In this document: positions 7,656-15,358 of the stretch, in pieces
Numbering within the stretch: the stretch's first letter is position 1
How the letters are laid out: each line of letters opens with the position of its first letter
Assembly: GCA_014803985.1 (NCBI GenBank)
Contig: JAAVAO010000049.1
Coordinates: 1-41,730, forward strand
DNA from: Treponema sp.
GTDB taxonomy: Bacteria > Spirochaetota > Spirochaetia > Treponematales > Treponemataceae
Direction: 5' to 3'
DNA: 41,730 nt
Position numbers and translations under genes: made by a program
Notes under the pieces: generated by a model
Database searches by the model: none
What the model saw: only the letters and a program-made list of their open reading frames with translations
Told to the model about the DNA's origin: nothing

Positions 7656-8891
7656 CTATTGCTCTTTGCGTACAATCAACTTTTTATCTGTTTGAGGAAT
7701 GGGAATGAAAATAGTACACACAGTTCCCTTCCCTAATTCAGACTTCACTTGTATTTCACCCGAAAATTCCTTTATAATTTTATAAACCATCGTCATCCCC
7801 AGCCCCGTTCCATTTGCCTTTGTCGTAAAATACGGCTCAAAGATTTTTGACACTGTTTCATCACTCATTCCCGCTCCATTGTCAGCAATTAAAAACAAAA
7901 TCTTGTCATCCTTTCTCTTTACCTTTATAAAAATAGTTCCGATGTTTTGAGGGTTTGAAGACTCCTCACTGCATTCAGGATAGCGTTCCTTTATCGCCGC
8001 CAATGAATTTTGAAGCAAATTGACAATCGCCTCGCGGAAAAGCTTTTCATCGATCAAAAGTTTTGGACAATTTTGCAGCCCATCAAAATCAAGGGAAATA
8101 GAAAAACGATTTATCTCTGGTTTAAAAAAGACAACAATATTTTCAAGGATTTTTAAAGGATTGACAAGGCGCAAATCGGCATTAACAGGACGAACAGCAA
8201 ATAGAAAGTCCATAACAAGCCTGTTTAAATCCTCAATTTCCTCATTCACAACGTCAAGATGGTCTTCAAGGAATTTTTTTTCAGGAAGCATTCCGCCCTT
8301 TTCTCGCTGTTTCGCCACTGCTTTTTGAATCAACTGGATATGAATGGATATTGCACCAAGCGGATTTTTTATTTCATGCGCCATTCCTGCGGCAAGATTT
8401 GTAAGGCTTGCCATACTTTCCATTCTCCGAAGTCGAATTTCCGCCTTTTTATTTTCAGTCGTATCATAAATTTTAACAATGTTTCCACGCATTTGCCCCT
8501 CATGGACAAAAGAAAATATTGAAACCGTTAAAAATCGTGTAGACCCATTCGCATCTGAAATTGTAAATTCCTCGCTTGTGTTTGATCGCTTCTCTTTAGC
8601 GCATGTTTTCAAAAATTCGGCTATTTCAGGCTCTGCAAAAATTTCCCAAAGAAACGCACTGTCTCTCTTTTGCTCGTCAGAATGATAGCCAAAAGTGAGA
8701 TACCGTTCTGCTATCTTATTGATCTTTAGAATTTTCCACTGCATATTCACAACAATCAATCCAGTGGAAAGGCTCTCCAAGATAGAATCCAGCATTTCAT
8801 TTTCAGTCACAACGGACTTAAAAATATTCTTCACTTGATCGGGAGAAAGTTTTTGCAGTCTTTGCGAAATGCGGTTCACATGTTCTCGCAT
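7656..8891 (-). CDS. Cytoplasmic PAS-domain sensor histidine kinase
   Basis: A 411-residue kinase with no transmembrane segment, so it senses an internal signal. A PAS domain (about 30-145, starting ENEMLDSILESLSTGLIVVN) is followed by a HisKA dimerisation helix with the phosphorylatable His172 in LAAGMAHEIKNPLGAI. The HATPase_c domain has N-box NLLQNSL, G1 DNGAGMS, F-box FEPYFTTK and G2 GTGLGMTM. It should phosphorylate the downstream response regulator. Its ATG follows a TAG three bases after the stop of the holB-like gene, with AGGAG overlapping that stop, so the two are translationally linked. Confidence 0.9.
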   Translation of the reverse strand: MREHVNRISQRLQKLSPDQVKNIFKSVVTENEMLDSILESLSTGLIVVNMQWKILKINKIAERYLTFGYHSDEQKRDSAFLWEIFAEPEIAEFLKTCAKEKRSNTSEEFTISDANGSTRFLTVSIFSFVHEGQMRGNIVKIYDTTENKKAEIRLRRMESMASLTNLAAGMAHEIKNPLGAISIHIQLIQKAVAKQREKGGMLPEKKFLEDHLDVVNEEIEDLNRLVMDFLFAVRPVNADLRLVNPLKILENIVVFFKPEINRFSISLDFDGLQNCPKLLIDEKLFREAIVNLLQNSLAAIKERYPECSEESSNPQNIGTIFIKVKRKDDKILFLIADNGAGMSDETVSKIFEPYFTTKANGTGLGMTMVYKIIKEFSGEIQVKSELGKGTVCTIFIPIPQTDKKLIVRKEQ

Positions 8892-8894
8892 CTA

Positions 8895-10109
8895 TCACTT
8901 CACTCCTATTGTTCTTAAGATTCGTATAAACTCGCGCACAAGACTTTCAAGCGCAGCCTGTATTCCTTGATTATAGACAGTTACATTATTCCAGCAGTCT
9001 TTTATCGCCGCCACAATTTCTCCAGAAGCAAACGTTCCTTGCGAAGTTAAAAGAAGACTTTTTTGAGCGTCAATAATACCAACTAAAAATAGTTTAAACA
9101 TAATTCGTGGATCAAAATTCCCGCACTCCTTTATAAGCGACGGTATCTCTGGAATTTTGTGCGCCCTCAAAGTTTCAAAAAACGTGTGCGCACTTTGCCT
9201 CAAAGAGTCAGGACTCACCGGCAAGAACGACAAAAGATACTCGTTTATAGACCCCTTAAAATCCGAACGGTGAAAAACCCGGTCAATAACTTCATATTGC
9301 TCTTCCAACGTGCGATTATTAAAAGAATATGTGCGCACGCGACTTAGAATCGTAGGCATAATTGCATTCCGCCGCGCTGTCGTCAAAATAAAAAATGTGT
9401 CTTCCGGCGGCTCCTCAAGGATTTTTAAAAGCGCATTGCGCACATTCTCCAGCATTCTATCTGCGTTTTCAATAATAATCGTCTTGCAGCCTCCAACGCT
9501 TTTCAAATGCGCCCATGAACTCATATTTCTCACTTGACTTATCGGAATTGAATCGTAGAGAAAACCATCCTCAAGTTTTTTGCACAAATCCAAAATCTGC
9601 TTGCAAGACTTTTCAATGTTGCTCATCTCATTTGGCAGCTCATGAGGAAAATCAAGCGTTTCAAGAGCCTCCTCAATATCCCCTGCCAACGCTCCAATTT
9701 TGTTATATTTATCGCTATCTTCCCATAGAATTTGATTAAAACGGAGGGTTAATTTTCGTACACTCCTTAAAAAAAAGTATCGCGATGCAGCCAAATATGC
9801 AGTTTTATTTGATACAGCACGCAAAAATGCATAAGAAGCGGCGGCAATTTCCATACTGCAATCGCGAGAGCCTGAAAGAATCACATTTTGACTCAAAAGG
9901 GATTTTTGCTGTACGCAAGATGAACAGTCACATTGCCATTTTCCACGAGGATTTCCTTTACAAGAAAGAATTCGCGCAGTTTCCAAAGCAGCAGTTAATT
10001 TTCCGCTGCCTTGAGGCCCTGAAAACAAAACACTTTGAGGAAATTGATTATGTAAAATATCCTCTTTTAACAGTTTCGTGGCATTTTGATAAAGCAAGTT
10101 GTCATACAT
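8895..10109 (-). CDS. holB: DNA polymerase III delta-prime-like clamp-loader subunit
   Basis: About 404 residues from the ATG at 10109; an open frame reaches further upstream but lies inside cvpA. The AAA+ nucleotide-binding loop reads GPQGSGKLTAA. A zinc-module pattern (CKGNPRGKWQCDCSSC) follows, as in clamp-loader subunits. The arm IIIENADRMLENVRNALLKILEEPPEDTFFIL…ILSRVRTY matches the delta-prime/gamma core, with SRVR in place of the usual SRC. It is longer than a typical delta-prime, with an alpha-helical insert around residues 115-210. Its start overlaps the end of cvpA by eight bases, with AAAGGA upstream. Expected role: loading the replication clamp. Confidence 0.75.
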   Translation of the reverse strand: MYDNLLYQNATKLLKEDILHNQFPQSVLFSGPQGSGKLTAALETARILSCKGNPRGKWQCDCSSCVQQKSLLSQNVILSGSRDCSMEIAAASYAFLRAVSNKTAYLAASRYFFLRSVRKLTLRFNQILWEDSDKYNKIGALAGDIEEALETLDFPHELPNEMSNIEKSCKQILDLCKKLEDGFLYDSIPISQVRNMSSWAHLKSVGGCKTIIIENADRMLENVRNALLKILEEPPEDTFFILTTARRNAIMPTILSRVRTYSFNNRTLEEQYEVIDRVFHRSDFKGSINEYLLSFLPVSPDSLRQSAHTFFETLRAHKIPEIPSLIKECGNFDPRIMFKLFLVGIIDAQKSLLLTSQGTFASGEIVAAIKDCWNNVTVYNQGIQAALESLVREFIRILRTIGVK

Positions 10110-10587
10110 TGGCCATTCCTTTAATGTACTGAGCGGAAGAATCGATAAACGATGAAAACATACTAAAAAACAGGCTTCCATCTATAATAGATTTTGTGTC
10201 AAACCACGGCTGAATTGTCACTATCACCATCAAAAAGAGAATAATAACAACCCCCTCCGCAGCACCAAGCAAAAACCCAAGAACTCTGTCAAGCCCGCGC
10301 ATAATTTCACCCGAAAAAATTTTTTCAAAAATACGCTGCACAATGCAAATCATCAGAAAGACAGCCACAAAGACTAATAAAAATGACAGGATGACAGCAA
10401 CTATTTTGTTATGTATTGCGTCTTCCACATACGGAGTAAGTCGTGGCGAAAACACAATTGAACAAGCAAGTCCTCCTATGACTGAAACCTTGCCAAAAAT
10501 TTCCTTGATAAACCCTTTTAACAGCGCGAGAACTGCAAAAACAAGTATTAAAATTAAAAAACAAATATCTACCGGTGCAAATACCAT
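10102..10587 (-). CDS. cvpA: CvpA-family membrane protein
   Basis: A 161-residue protein with four hydrophobic helices (ICFLILILVFAVLALLKG; VIGGLACSIVFS; IVAVILSFLLVFVAVFLMICI; VLGFLLGAAEGVVIILFLMVIV) and the CvpA pattern GF.KEIFG and LGFLLGAAEGVV. It lies in the inner membrane. The molecular role is unsettled; in other bacteria the family is linked to colicin V production and envelope homeostasis. Its ATG directly follows the murG stop with no gap, and its GGAGG lies inside the end of murG. Confidence 0.85.
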   Translation of the reverse strand: MVFAPVDICFLILILVFAVLALLKGFIKEIFGKVSVIGGLACSIVFSPRLTPYVEDAIHNKIVAVILSFLLVFVAVFLMICIVQRIFEKIFSGEIMRGLDRVLGFLLGAAEGVVIILFLMVIVTIQPWFDTKSIIDGSLFFSMFSSFIDSSAQYIKGMANV

Positions 10588-11763
10588 CTATTTTGATACC
10601 TCCTCATAAATCACATTCGCAATTTTTTCCGCAGGACGAACAGATCCGCAAAGAGCGGCGATGTTTTTTGAAAGCCGCAACCGAACCTGTTCATCAAGCA
10701 AAGTTTTCAAACACTCTATAAGTTTTTCACCTGTGGCGTTTTCTCGTGCAAGAACAAAAGCCGCATTTGCATTTTTAAAATACTCTGCGTTATCCTCTTG
10801 GTCGCCACGCGTTCCAGCACCACACAAAGGAATCAACACAAGCGGCTTTGAAAGCGTTGCGCACTCCCACAAGGAATTCGCACCTGCCCGTGAAAGCACA
10901 ACATCCGCCGCCGCAATCACATCCGGCATTTCAGTATAAATAAAAGGAAACGGTTTGTAATGTGCAAGGATTTCAGCGTCATCTCCATAATAAGCATTGT
11001 CATCTGCATTTTTCTCCCCTGTCTGATGAATAACAATAAAATTTCTGCAAAGCCAGGAAAGATTTTCCCTCACAAGCTCATTGATTTGTCGCGCTCCAAG
11101 ACTTCCTCCAAGAACAAGCAAAATCGGTTTTCTTGCATCCTTCCCCTCCCCTGTATTTTCAACGGAAAGAAACGCACGTCCTCGATCAGCACGAGCGGAA
11201 TAAAAAGCGGGACGAACAGGATTCCCCGTAAATTCAATATGCAGTTTTGGGGAAAGGAATTTTGCAGTTTCCTTATATGAAACAAAAACTTTTTTTGCCG
11301 ATTTTGAATTAATTTTAGTCGCAAGCCCCGGTGTAAAATCACATTCGTGCGTAAAAACAGGGATTCGTAAAAGGCGGGCGGCAAAGCATGGTGGAACGCT
11401 TACAAAGCCACCTTTAGAAAAAAGCAATGAAGGCTTTTCCTTTAAAAGAATAAAAAACGATGCACAAACGCCCGCTATAATTTTAAAAATATCAAGAAAA
11501 TTTTTAAATGAAAAATAACGTCGAAGTTTTCCAGATGGAATTCCATAAAATGCATCAGCAGATTTTACACCATTTTCACCGACACTCTTTTCAACGATAG
11601 TTTTATCAAGATCAGATGCATTTCCAATCCAAAATATATGCACAGAACGACCGTTTTTTTCGCATAAAACACGTAGTGAATCGGCAACAGCAAGACCCGG
11701 ATAAATATGTCCGCCAGTTCCTCCACCTGCAAACGCAATGTTTATTTCATTTTTTTTTGACAT
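10588..11763 (-). CDS. murG: UDP-N-acetylglucosamine--N-acetylmuramyl-(pentapeptide) pyrophosphoryl-undecaprenol GlcNAc transferase
   Basis: Converts lipid I to lipid II at the inner face of the membrane, the last cytoplasmic step of peptidoglycan synthesis. About 391 residues. The N-terminal glycine-rich loop FAGGGTGGHIYPGLA, the motif LLFSKGGFVSVPP, LLVLGGSLGARQIN and the UDP-GlcNAc-binding VLSRAGANSLWE are all present. I take the ATG at 11763, just before SKKNEINIAFAGGG; the longer frame runs into the preceding ankyrin gene. That gene ends 13 bases upstream, so murG depends on its promoter. Confidence 0.95.
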   Translation of the reverse strand: MSKKNEINIAFAGGGTGGHIYPGLAVADSLRVLCEKNGRSVHIFWIGNASDLDKTIVEKSVGENGVKSADAFYGIPSGKLRRYFSFKNFLDIFKIIAGVCASFFILLKEKPSLLFSKGGFVSVPPCFAARLLRIPVFTHECDFTPGLATKINSKSAKKVFVSYKETAKFLSPKLHIEFTGNPVRPAFYSARADRGRAFLSVENTGEGKDARKPILLVLGGSLGARQINELVRENLSWLCRNFIVIHQTGEKNADDNAYYGDDAEILAHYKPFPFIYTEMPDVIAAADVVLSRAGANSLWECATLSKPLVLIPLCGAGTRGDQEDNAEYFKNANAAFVLARENATGEKLIECLKTLLDEQVRLRLSKNIAALCGSVRPAEKIANVIYEEVSK

Positions 11764-11776
11764 AATGAAAATTGTA

Positions 11777-12658
11777 TTATGATTTATGGTATTTTTCAAG
11801 AACTTCAAGGATATTGTGTTTTTTAAACAGACGTGCATATCCATAGGCACTCATTCCCATCGCATCTACAACATCCACATCCGCACCATTCTCAACAAGA
11901 AGTTTGCACATATCAACTCGATTCGCTCCAACTGCAAGAATAATCATCGTCTGCCCCTCCTTGTTCATTCTATTAACATCTGCTCCTTTTTGTATTAAAA
12001 GCGATGAAATTTTTAAGTCACCCTTCCAAACCGCGTCCATAAGAGGTGTATAGCCCCTGTCCTCAGAAACAGGATCAATATCCGCTCCATTTTTTAAAAA
12101 CCATTCCACAACAGCAAAACTGCGGTTTCTACAAGCAATGTTCAAAAGCGGAGTTCCGTCCTCATCACGAGAATTAAGGCTCAATCCAGCATACATATAT
12201 CTATTTAAAATATCAATATTCTCTTTTTCAATATAATGCACAAACCCAGCAACCGTCAGTGGCATTCCTTTTTTAAAAAGATATAAACAGGACTTCCGTT
12301 TGTTCACATTACAAATAATTTCGAGTCTATTTTTAATTAAATATGAATTAAGAGAAGCAGAATCAGCAAAAGTATGAAAACTATCAGATGCACAAGCCAA
12401 TGAATATGGTTTCTCCTGCAAAGAAAAAGTTTGAATGTTTCTTCCGACAAGCCAGCCCAAAGCAAATAAAATAAATGAAGTCTCCACTTTCTCAAGTATA
12501 GCACAACAATCTATTGAAGGCATAATCTCCAACGCCATTGAGCAATCAAAAGAATTAGGGTTGAAAAAATAAATCGCACTATTTGAAAAAATCTTGTCAA
12601 TTGATTTCAGCAAATTGGCTTCCTTGTCTTCGTCCGATGTGATAACCAACCACTTCAT
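11777..12658 (-). CDS. Ankyrin-repeat protein with an unassigned N-terminal alpha/beta domain
   Basis: About 293 residues. Residues about 165-290 hold at least three ankyrin repeats (EDGTPLLNIACRNRSFAVVEWFLKNGADI; RGYTPLMDAVWKGDLKISSLLIQKGADV; EGQTMIILAVGANRVDMCKLLVENGADV) and a last partial one. The first about 110 residues (MKWLVITSDEDKEANLL…SIDCCAILEKVETSFILFALGWLVGRN) look like a Rossmann-type fold, loosely like nucleoside deoxyribosyltransferase or TIR domains; this is a weak resemblance only. The ATG at 12658 is only seven bases past a good -10 box, and earlier starts lie inside the promoter. It heads the murG-cvpA-holB-kinase-regulator unit. Confidence 0.75.
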   Translation of the reverse strand: MKWLVITSDEDKEANLLKSIDKIFSNSAIYFFNPNSFDCSMALEIMPSIDCCAILEKVETSFILFALGWLVGRNIQTFSLQEKPYSLACASDSFHTFADSASLNSYLIKNRLEIICNVNKRKSCLYLFKKGMPLTVAGFVHYIEKENIDILNRYMYAGLSLNSRDEDGTPLLNIACRNRSFAVVEWFLKNGADIDPVSEDRGYTPLMDAVWKGDLKISSLLIQKGADVNRMNKEGQTMIILAVGANRVDMCKLLVENGADVDVVDAMGMSAYGYARLFKKHNILEVLEKYHKS

Positions 12659-12665
12659 ACTACTT

Positions 12666-12694
12666 ATTATAAAGCAAGACTGAGAAAAAAGCAA
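12666..12694 (-). promoter_or_regulatory. Promoter giving a near-leaderless transcript for the ankyrin/murG unit
   Basis: TTGCTT (12689-12694), a 17-base spacer and TATAAT (12666-12671) on the minus strand. Only seven bases separate the -10 box from the ATG at 12656-12658, so transcription should begin at or beside the start codon. Confidence 0.65.
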
Positions 12695-12711
12695 TGGGGT
12701 GGCGGAATGAC

Positions 12712-12804
12712 GAATGCCTAAATTCTTTGGTCACAGTGTACTGATTTTGCATTCGTCTCCAGTTTTGCTAACTCGCACGGCTTAGGCATCGCAAAACTGG
12801 CTAG
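12712..12804. repeat. Two-hairpin dispersed repeat, copy 1 (93 bases)
   Basis: First inverted repeat GAATGC (12712) with GCATTC (12749); second CCAGTTTTGC (12759-12768) with GCAAAACTGG (12791-12800); ends CTAG. The copy at 12825 has the same length and nearly the same sequence. Confidence 0.85.
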
Positions 12805-12824
12805 TGGGTTTTAATAGGACTGTC

Positions 12825-12917
12825 GAATGCCTGAATCACTTGGTCACAATATGCTCATTTTGCATTCGTCTCCAGTTTTGCTAACTCGCACGGCTCAGGC
12901 ATCGCAAAACTGGCTAG
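12825..12917. repeat. Two-hairpin dispersed repeat, copy 2 (93 bases)
   Basis: Direct repeat of 12712-12804, same orientation, separated by 20 bases. Differences fall mainly between the arms of hairpin 1 (for example CTAAATTCTT against CTGAATCACT), while the stems are kept, as expected if folding is selected or the copies are young. Confidence 0.85.
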
Positions 12918-13024
12918 AGAGTTGTCATTTTCTCTTGATTTTCAACAAGGGAAAAAAATGACACCGAACAGATGAGTTTGCAAAGCGATTTCAGAAAAGG
13001 TTAGACATTCATTGTTGAACTTGC
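12918..13024. other. Gap between the repeats and the tRNA terminator
   Basis: No gene is visible. There is one inverted repeat, TGTCATTTT…AAAATGACA (about 12924-12962), and no clear promoter. Confidence 0.4.
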
Positions 13025-13072
13025 AATAAAAACGGGGTGCATACAGTGAACATAGTCCAACGTACACACCCC
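13025..13072 (-). terminator. Intrinsic terminator of tRNA-Phe
   Basis: On the minus strand GGGGTG-TGTAC pairs with GTATG-CACCCC around a 17-base loop and is followed by GTTTTTATT. It starts about 16 bases after the tRNA 3' end. Confidence 0.75.
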
Positions 13073-13087
13073 ATTTTCATCACACTT

Positions 13088-13160
13088 TGCCACCGGTTGG
13101 AATCGAACCAACCACACGTAGATTTTCAGTCTACTGCTCTACCAACTGAGCTACAGCGGC
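13088..13160 (-). tRNA. tRNA-Phe (anticodon GAA)
   Basis: A 73-base cloverleaf on the minus strand. Acceptor GCCGCTG pairs with CGGTGGC (one G-T and one T-G wobble), followed by discriminator A. The D arm has GCTC…GAGC. The anticodon stem is GTAGA/TCTAC with loop CTGAAAA, giving anticodon GAA. The T arm GGTTCGATTCC is standard. The 3' CCA is not encoded and must be added. It has its own promoter and terminator. Confidence 0.97.
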
Positions 13161-13171
13161 GTTGTTTTTGT

Positions 13172-13200
13172 ATAATATACGATTAAATAAATTGTGTCAA
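13172..13200 (-). promoter_or_regulatory. Promoter of tRNA-Phe
   Basis: Consensus TTGACA (13195-13200), a 17-base spacer and TATTAT (13172-13177), ending 11 bases before the tRNA 5' end. Confidence 0.75.
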
Positions 13201-13268
13201 GAACCTGTCTGCTATTTTTGCATTTTTTATAATTTTTTATCTACAACTTAATAAAAGACAAGGCATAC

Positions 13269-13305
13269 AAAAAAAAACGCCTTGAACTAACTATCGTTCA
13301 AGGCG
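13269..13305 (-). terminator. Strong intrinsic terminator ending the hexokinase-flagellar unit
   Basis: On the minus strand CGCCTTGAAC pairs with GTTCAAGGCG around an eight-base loop and is followed by a run of nine T. It lies about 80 bases after the flgE stop. Confidence 0.9.
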
Positions 13306-13383
13306 GCAAGGTTTAAAATTTGACAATTCGCTTGTTGCTGAAAATAAGGAATTATCTACTTAATTAAAGGCAATTACACTCTT

Positions 13384-14775
13384 TTATCGCTTCAGTCCTA
13401 AAACCGTTTCCAACAATGTGTCGGCGGTTTGGATTGTCTTTGCATTTGACTGGAATCCTCTTTGTGTCACAATCATATCAGTCATTTGCTCGCTCAAGTC
13501 AACATTGCTCATTTCAAGCGCGCCAGAAAGAAGGCTTCCTTTTCCTGCCACTCCCGATTCGCCAATACTTGCTTGACCAGAGTTGTTTGTTTCAATATAT
13601 GTGTTATCGCCCGCCTTTTCAAGACCCCGGTCATTCGCAAAAGTTGCAAGGGCAATCTGTCCAATAACGCGATTTGTTCCGTTTGAATAAACTCCAGTAA
13701 TAGTGCCACTTGAATCAATCTTGAAGTTGTCAAGATACCCTAAAGTATATCCATCCTGACTATATGCCTTTGTAGAAGATTTAGACGCAGACTGAGTGAT
13801 TGTGTTTCTCATACTGCCAATCGTTCCCAAATTGATGTTGAATGAATGTCTCATTGGATTTCCGTCTTCATCTGCTTCTGCTTCAGGAACAGTGTAACTG
13901 GCAGACAGCACAATCTCCCCCTCCGTTGCAGAAGGAACGCCCATGCTGTCAGTAACGCTTGCAAGTCGTCCCATATTATCAAATTCAACGATAAACGTAT
14001 TGCCCGCTCCATCATTTGCGTCAAGTCCAATTCTTGTTTGTGTAAAATCAGCGTTGTCCGCATCCACATTAACAGTCGCTTCCCAAGCATTTGGATTTCC
14101 TGCCACTCGCTGGAAAGAAACTGAAAGCAAATGCTCGTTTCCAAAGCTATCATAAATCTTTTGTTCTGTAGCCCAAGTACCCTTTGCAATATCCGCCGCG
14201 CTCGCTCCTTCTAAAATCTCAGGAGTGTTTTTATTAAGGTTGCAGGCAAAAAGAACGTTTTCAGTAGCGTGTGCAGGATCTTTTGACCCAACAGGAATCA
14301 CCAGATCTGTTGGAGTTGCCGCAGTTTGAACAACCTGCTCTCCATTAAAATCGCGCGCCATCCATCCTTGCACTCGCATACCGTTTGCAGGATTTACCAA
14401 AGTGCCGTCCCTGTCAAGACCGAACACACCATTTCGAGTGTAAAAACTTTCATCTCCGTTTTTCACGATAAAAAATCCGTTTCCCTGAATTGCAACGTCC
14501 GTTGAAACGCCAGTTGTTTGCAAGTTTCCTTGCGTAAAAACCTGTTCTATCGTGGATATTGTCATTCCAAGTCCAATGTCTTTTGGGTTCACGCCACCTA
14601 ATTCGTCAGTAGGCTTTGCCGCCCCCGCAAGCTGCTGGCTAATCATATCTTGAAAATTTACGCGTCCACGTTTAAAACCCGTTGTATTCACATTAGATAT
14701 GTTATTGCCAATGACATCCATTCGTGTTTGGTGGTTTTGCAATCCAGAAACGCCGGAATAAAGTGATCTCATCAT
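13384..14775 (-). CDS. flgE: Flagellar hook protein FlgE
   Basis: A 463-residue hook subunit of the periplasmic flagella. The N-terminal rod/hook signature ([35 protein letters not shown], read in parts) and the C-terminal helix ([37 protein letters not shown]) are complete. By direct count Lys165, Cys178 and Asn179 (LFACNLNKN) are present, the residues known in T. denticola FlgE to form and catalyse the Lys-Cys lysinoalanine cross-link between hook subunits. Its start (two adjacent ATGs) follows GAGGG, 20 bases after flgD. In the treponemes I recall, flbD, motA, motB and fliL follow flgE; here a terminator follows. Confidence 0.97.
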   Translation of the reverse strand: MMRSLYSGVSGLQNHQTRMDVIGNNISNVNTTGFKRGRVNFQDMISQQLAGAAKPTDELGGVNPKDIGLGMTISTIEQVFTQGNLQTTGVSTDVAIQGNGFFIVKNGDESFYTRNGVFGLDRDGTLVNPANGMRVQGWMARDFNGEQVVQTAATPTDLVIPVGSKDPAHATENVLFACNLNKNTPEILEGASAADIAKGTWATEQKIYDSFGNEHLLSVSFQRVAGNPNAWEATVNVDADNADFTQTRIGLDANDGAGNTFIVEFDNMGRLASVTDSMGVPSATEGEIVLSASYTVPEAEADEDGNPMRHSFNINLGTIGSMRNTITQSASKSSTKAYSQDGYTLGYLDNFKIDSSGTITGVYSNGTNRVIGQIALATFANDRGLEKAGDNTYIETNNSGQASIGESGVAGKGSLLSGALEMSNVDLSEQMTDMIVTQRGFQSNAKTIQTADTLLETVLGLKR

Positions 14776-14795
14776 AATTTGTACCCTCTTTTTTA

Positions 14796-15242
14796 TTAGT
14801 TGTAAATGTTTTTAATTCTTTCCAGATCGTAGTACATTCCGTTTACCATAACCTGAGGTTTTTCACCCATAGTGGCCGCTTCCACCACTCCTTGTGTTGT
14901 AGCGTCGCCAATATCCATATCAACCGTTCTTCCAAGAAGATTCATTCCTTGACTTGAGTTTATCATTGCCGCCATCTTCGAGAATGACTCATTCATATTT
15001 GTAATCTGTTCAAGAGAACTAAACTGCGCCATCTGCGAAATAAATTCTGTATCCTCCATAGGATTTGTAGGGTCCTGATTGGAAAGCTGGGTGATCAAAA
15101 GCTTTAAAAAATCATCCTTACCAAGCGACTGTGATGCCGTACGTCCATTAACTGTGTTTTTCTTGTTAAAGTTGTTAACTTCATTTTCAACAGCAAATCT
15201 CTCGCTGCTCGTCATAGAAGTATTCAACACATTTGTTTCCAT
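14796..15242 (-). CDS. flgD: Flagellar hook-capping (scaffold) protein FlgD
   Basis: A 148-residue protein of the short spirochetal FlgD type. The diagnostic core is [39 protein letters not shown] (read in parts), followed by NMNESFSKM and a small C-terminal part with LLGRTVDM. It caps the growing hook and guides FlgE assembly in the periplasm. GGAGG lies nine bases before the ATG. It sits between fliK and flgE in the normal order. Confidence 0.95.
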   Translation of the reverse strand: METNVLNTSMTSSERFAVENEVNNFNKKNTVNGRTASQSLGKDDFLKLLITQLSNQDPTNPMEDTEFISQMAQFSSLEQITNMNESFSKMAAMINSSQGMNLLGRTVDMDIGDATTQGVVEAATMGEKPQVMVNGMYYDLERIKNIYN

Positions 15243-15304
15243 ATCGTTACGCCTCCTACAAGCGGTTTTCTCAGTAGCGCGACTTATAACATCGCATTTT
15301 CAAA

Positions 15305-15338
15305 GTTACCTCTAAAAATTGAAGTTTTTAGAGGCAAC
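15305..15338 (-). other. Hairpin between fliK and flgD
   Basis: GTTGCCTCTAAAAA and TTTTTAGAGGTAAC on the minus strand form a long stem with one G-T wobble, in the 116-base fliK-flgD gap. There is no U-run after it, so it more likely sets RNA processing or stability than termination. Confidence 0.55.
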
Positions 15339-15358
15339 CTTAATTTATAATCGGTTTT

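Noticed and set aside
13088..13160. tRNA as an integration site
   Set aside because: No integrase gene and no repeated 3' tRNA fragment found in the window.
12712..13383. CRISPR array
   Set aside because: Only two copies of a 93-base repeat separated by 20 bases; too few and too long for a CRISPR array, and no cas genes are present.
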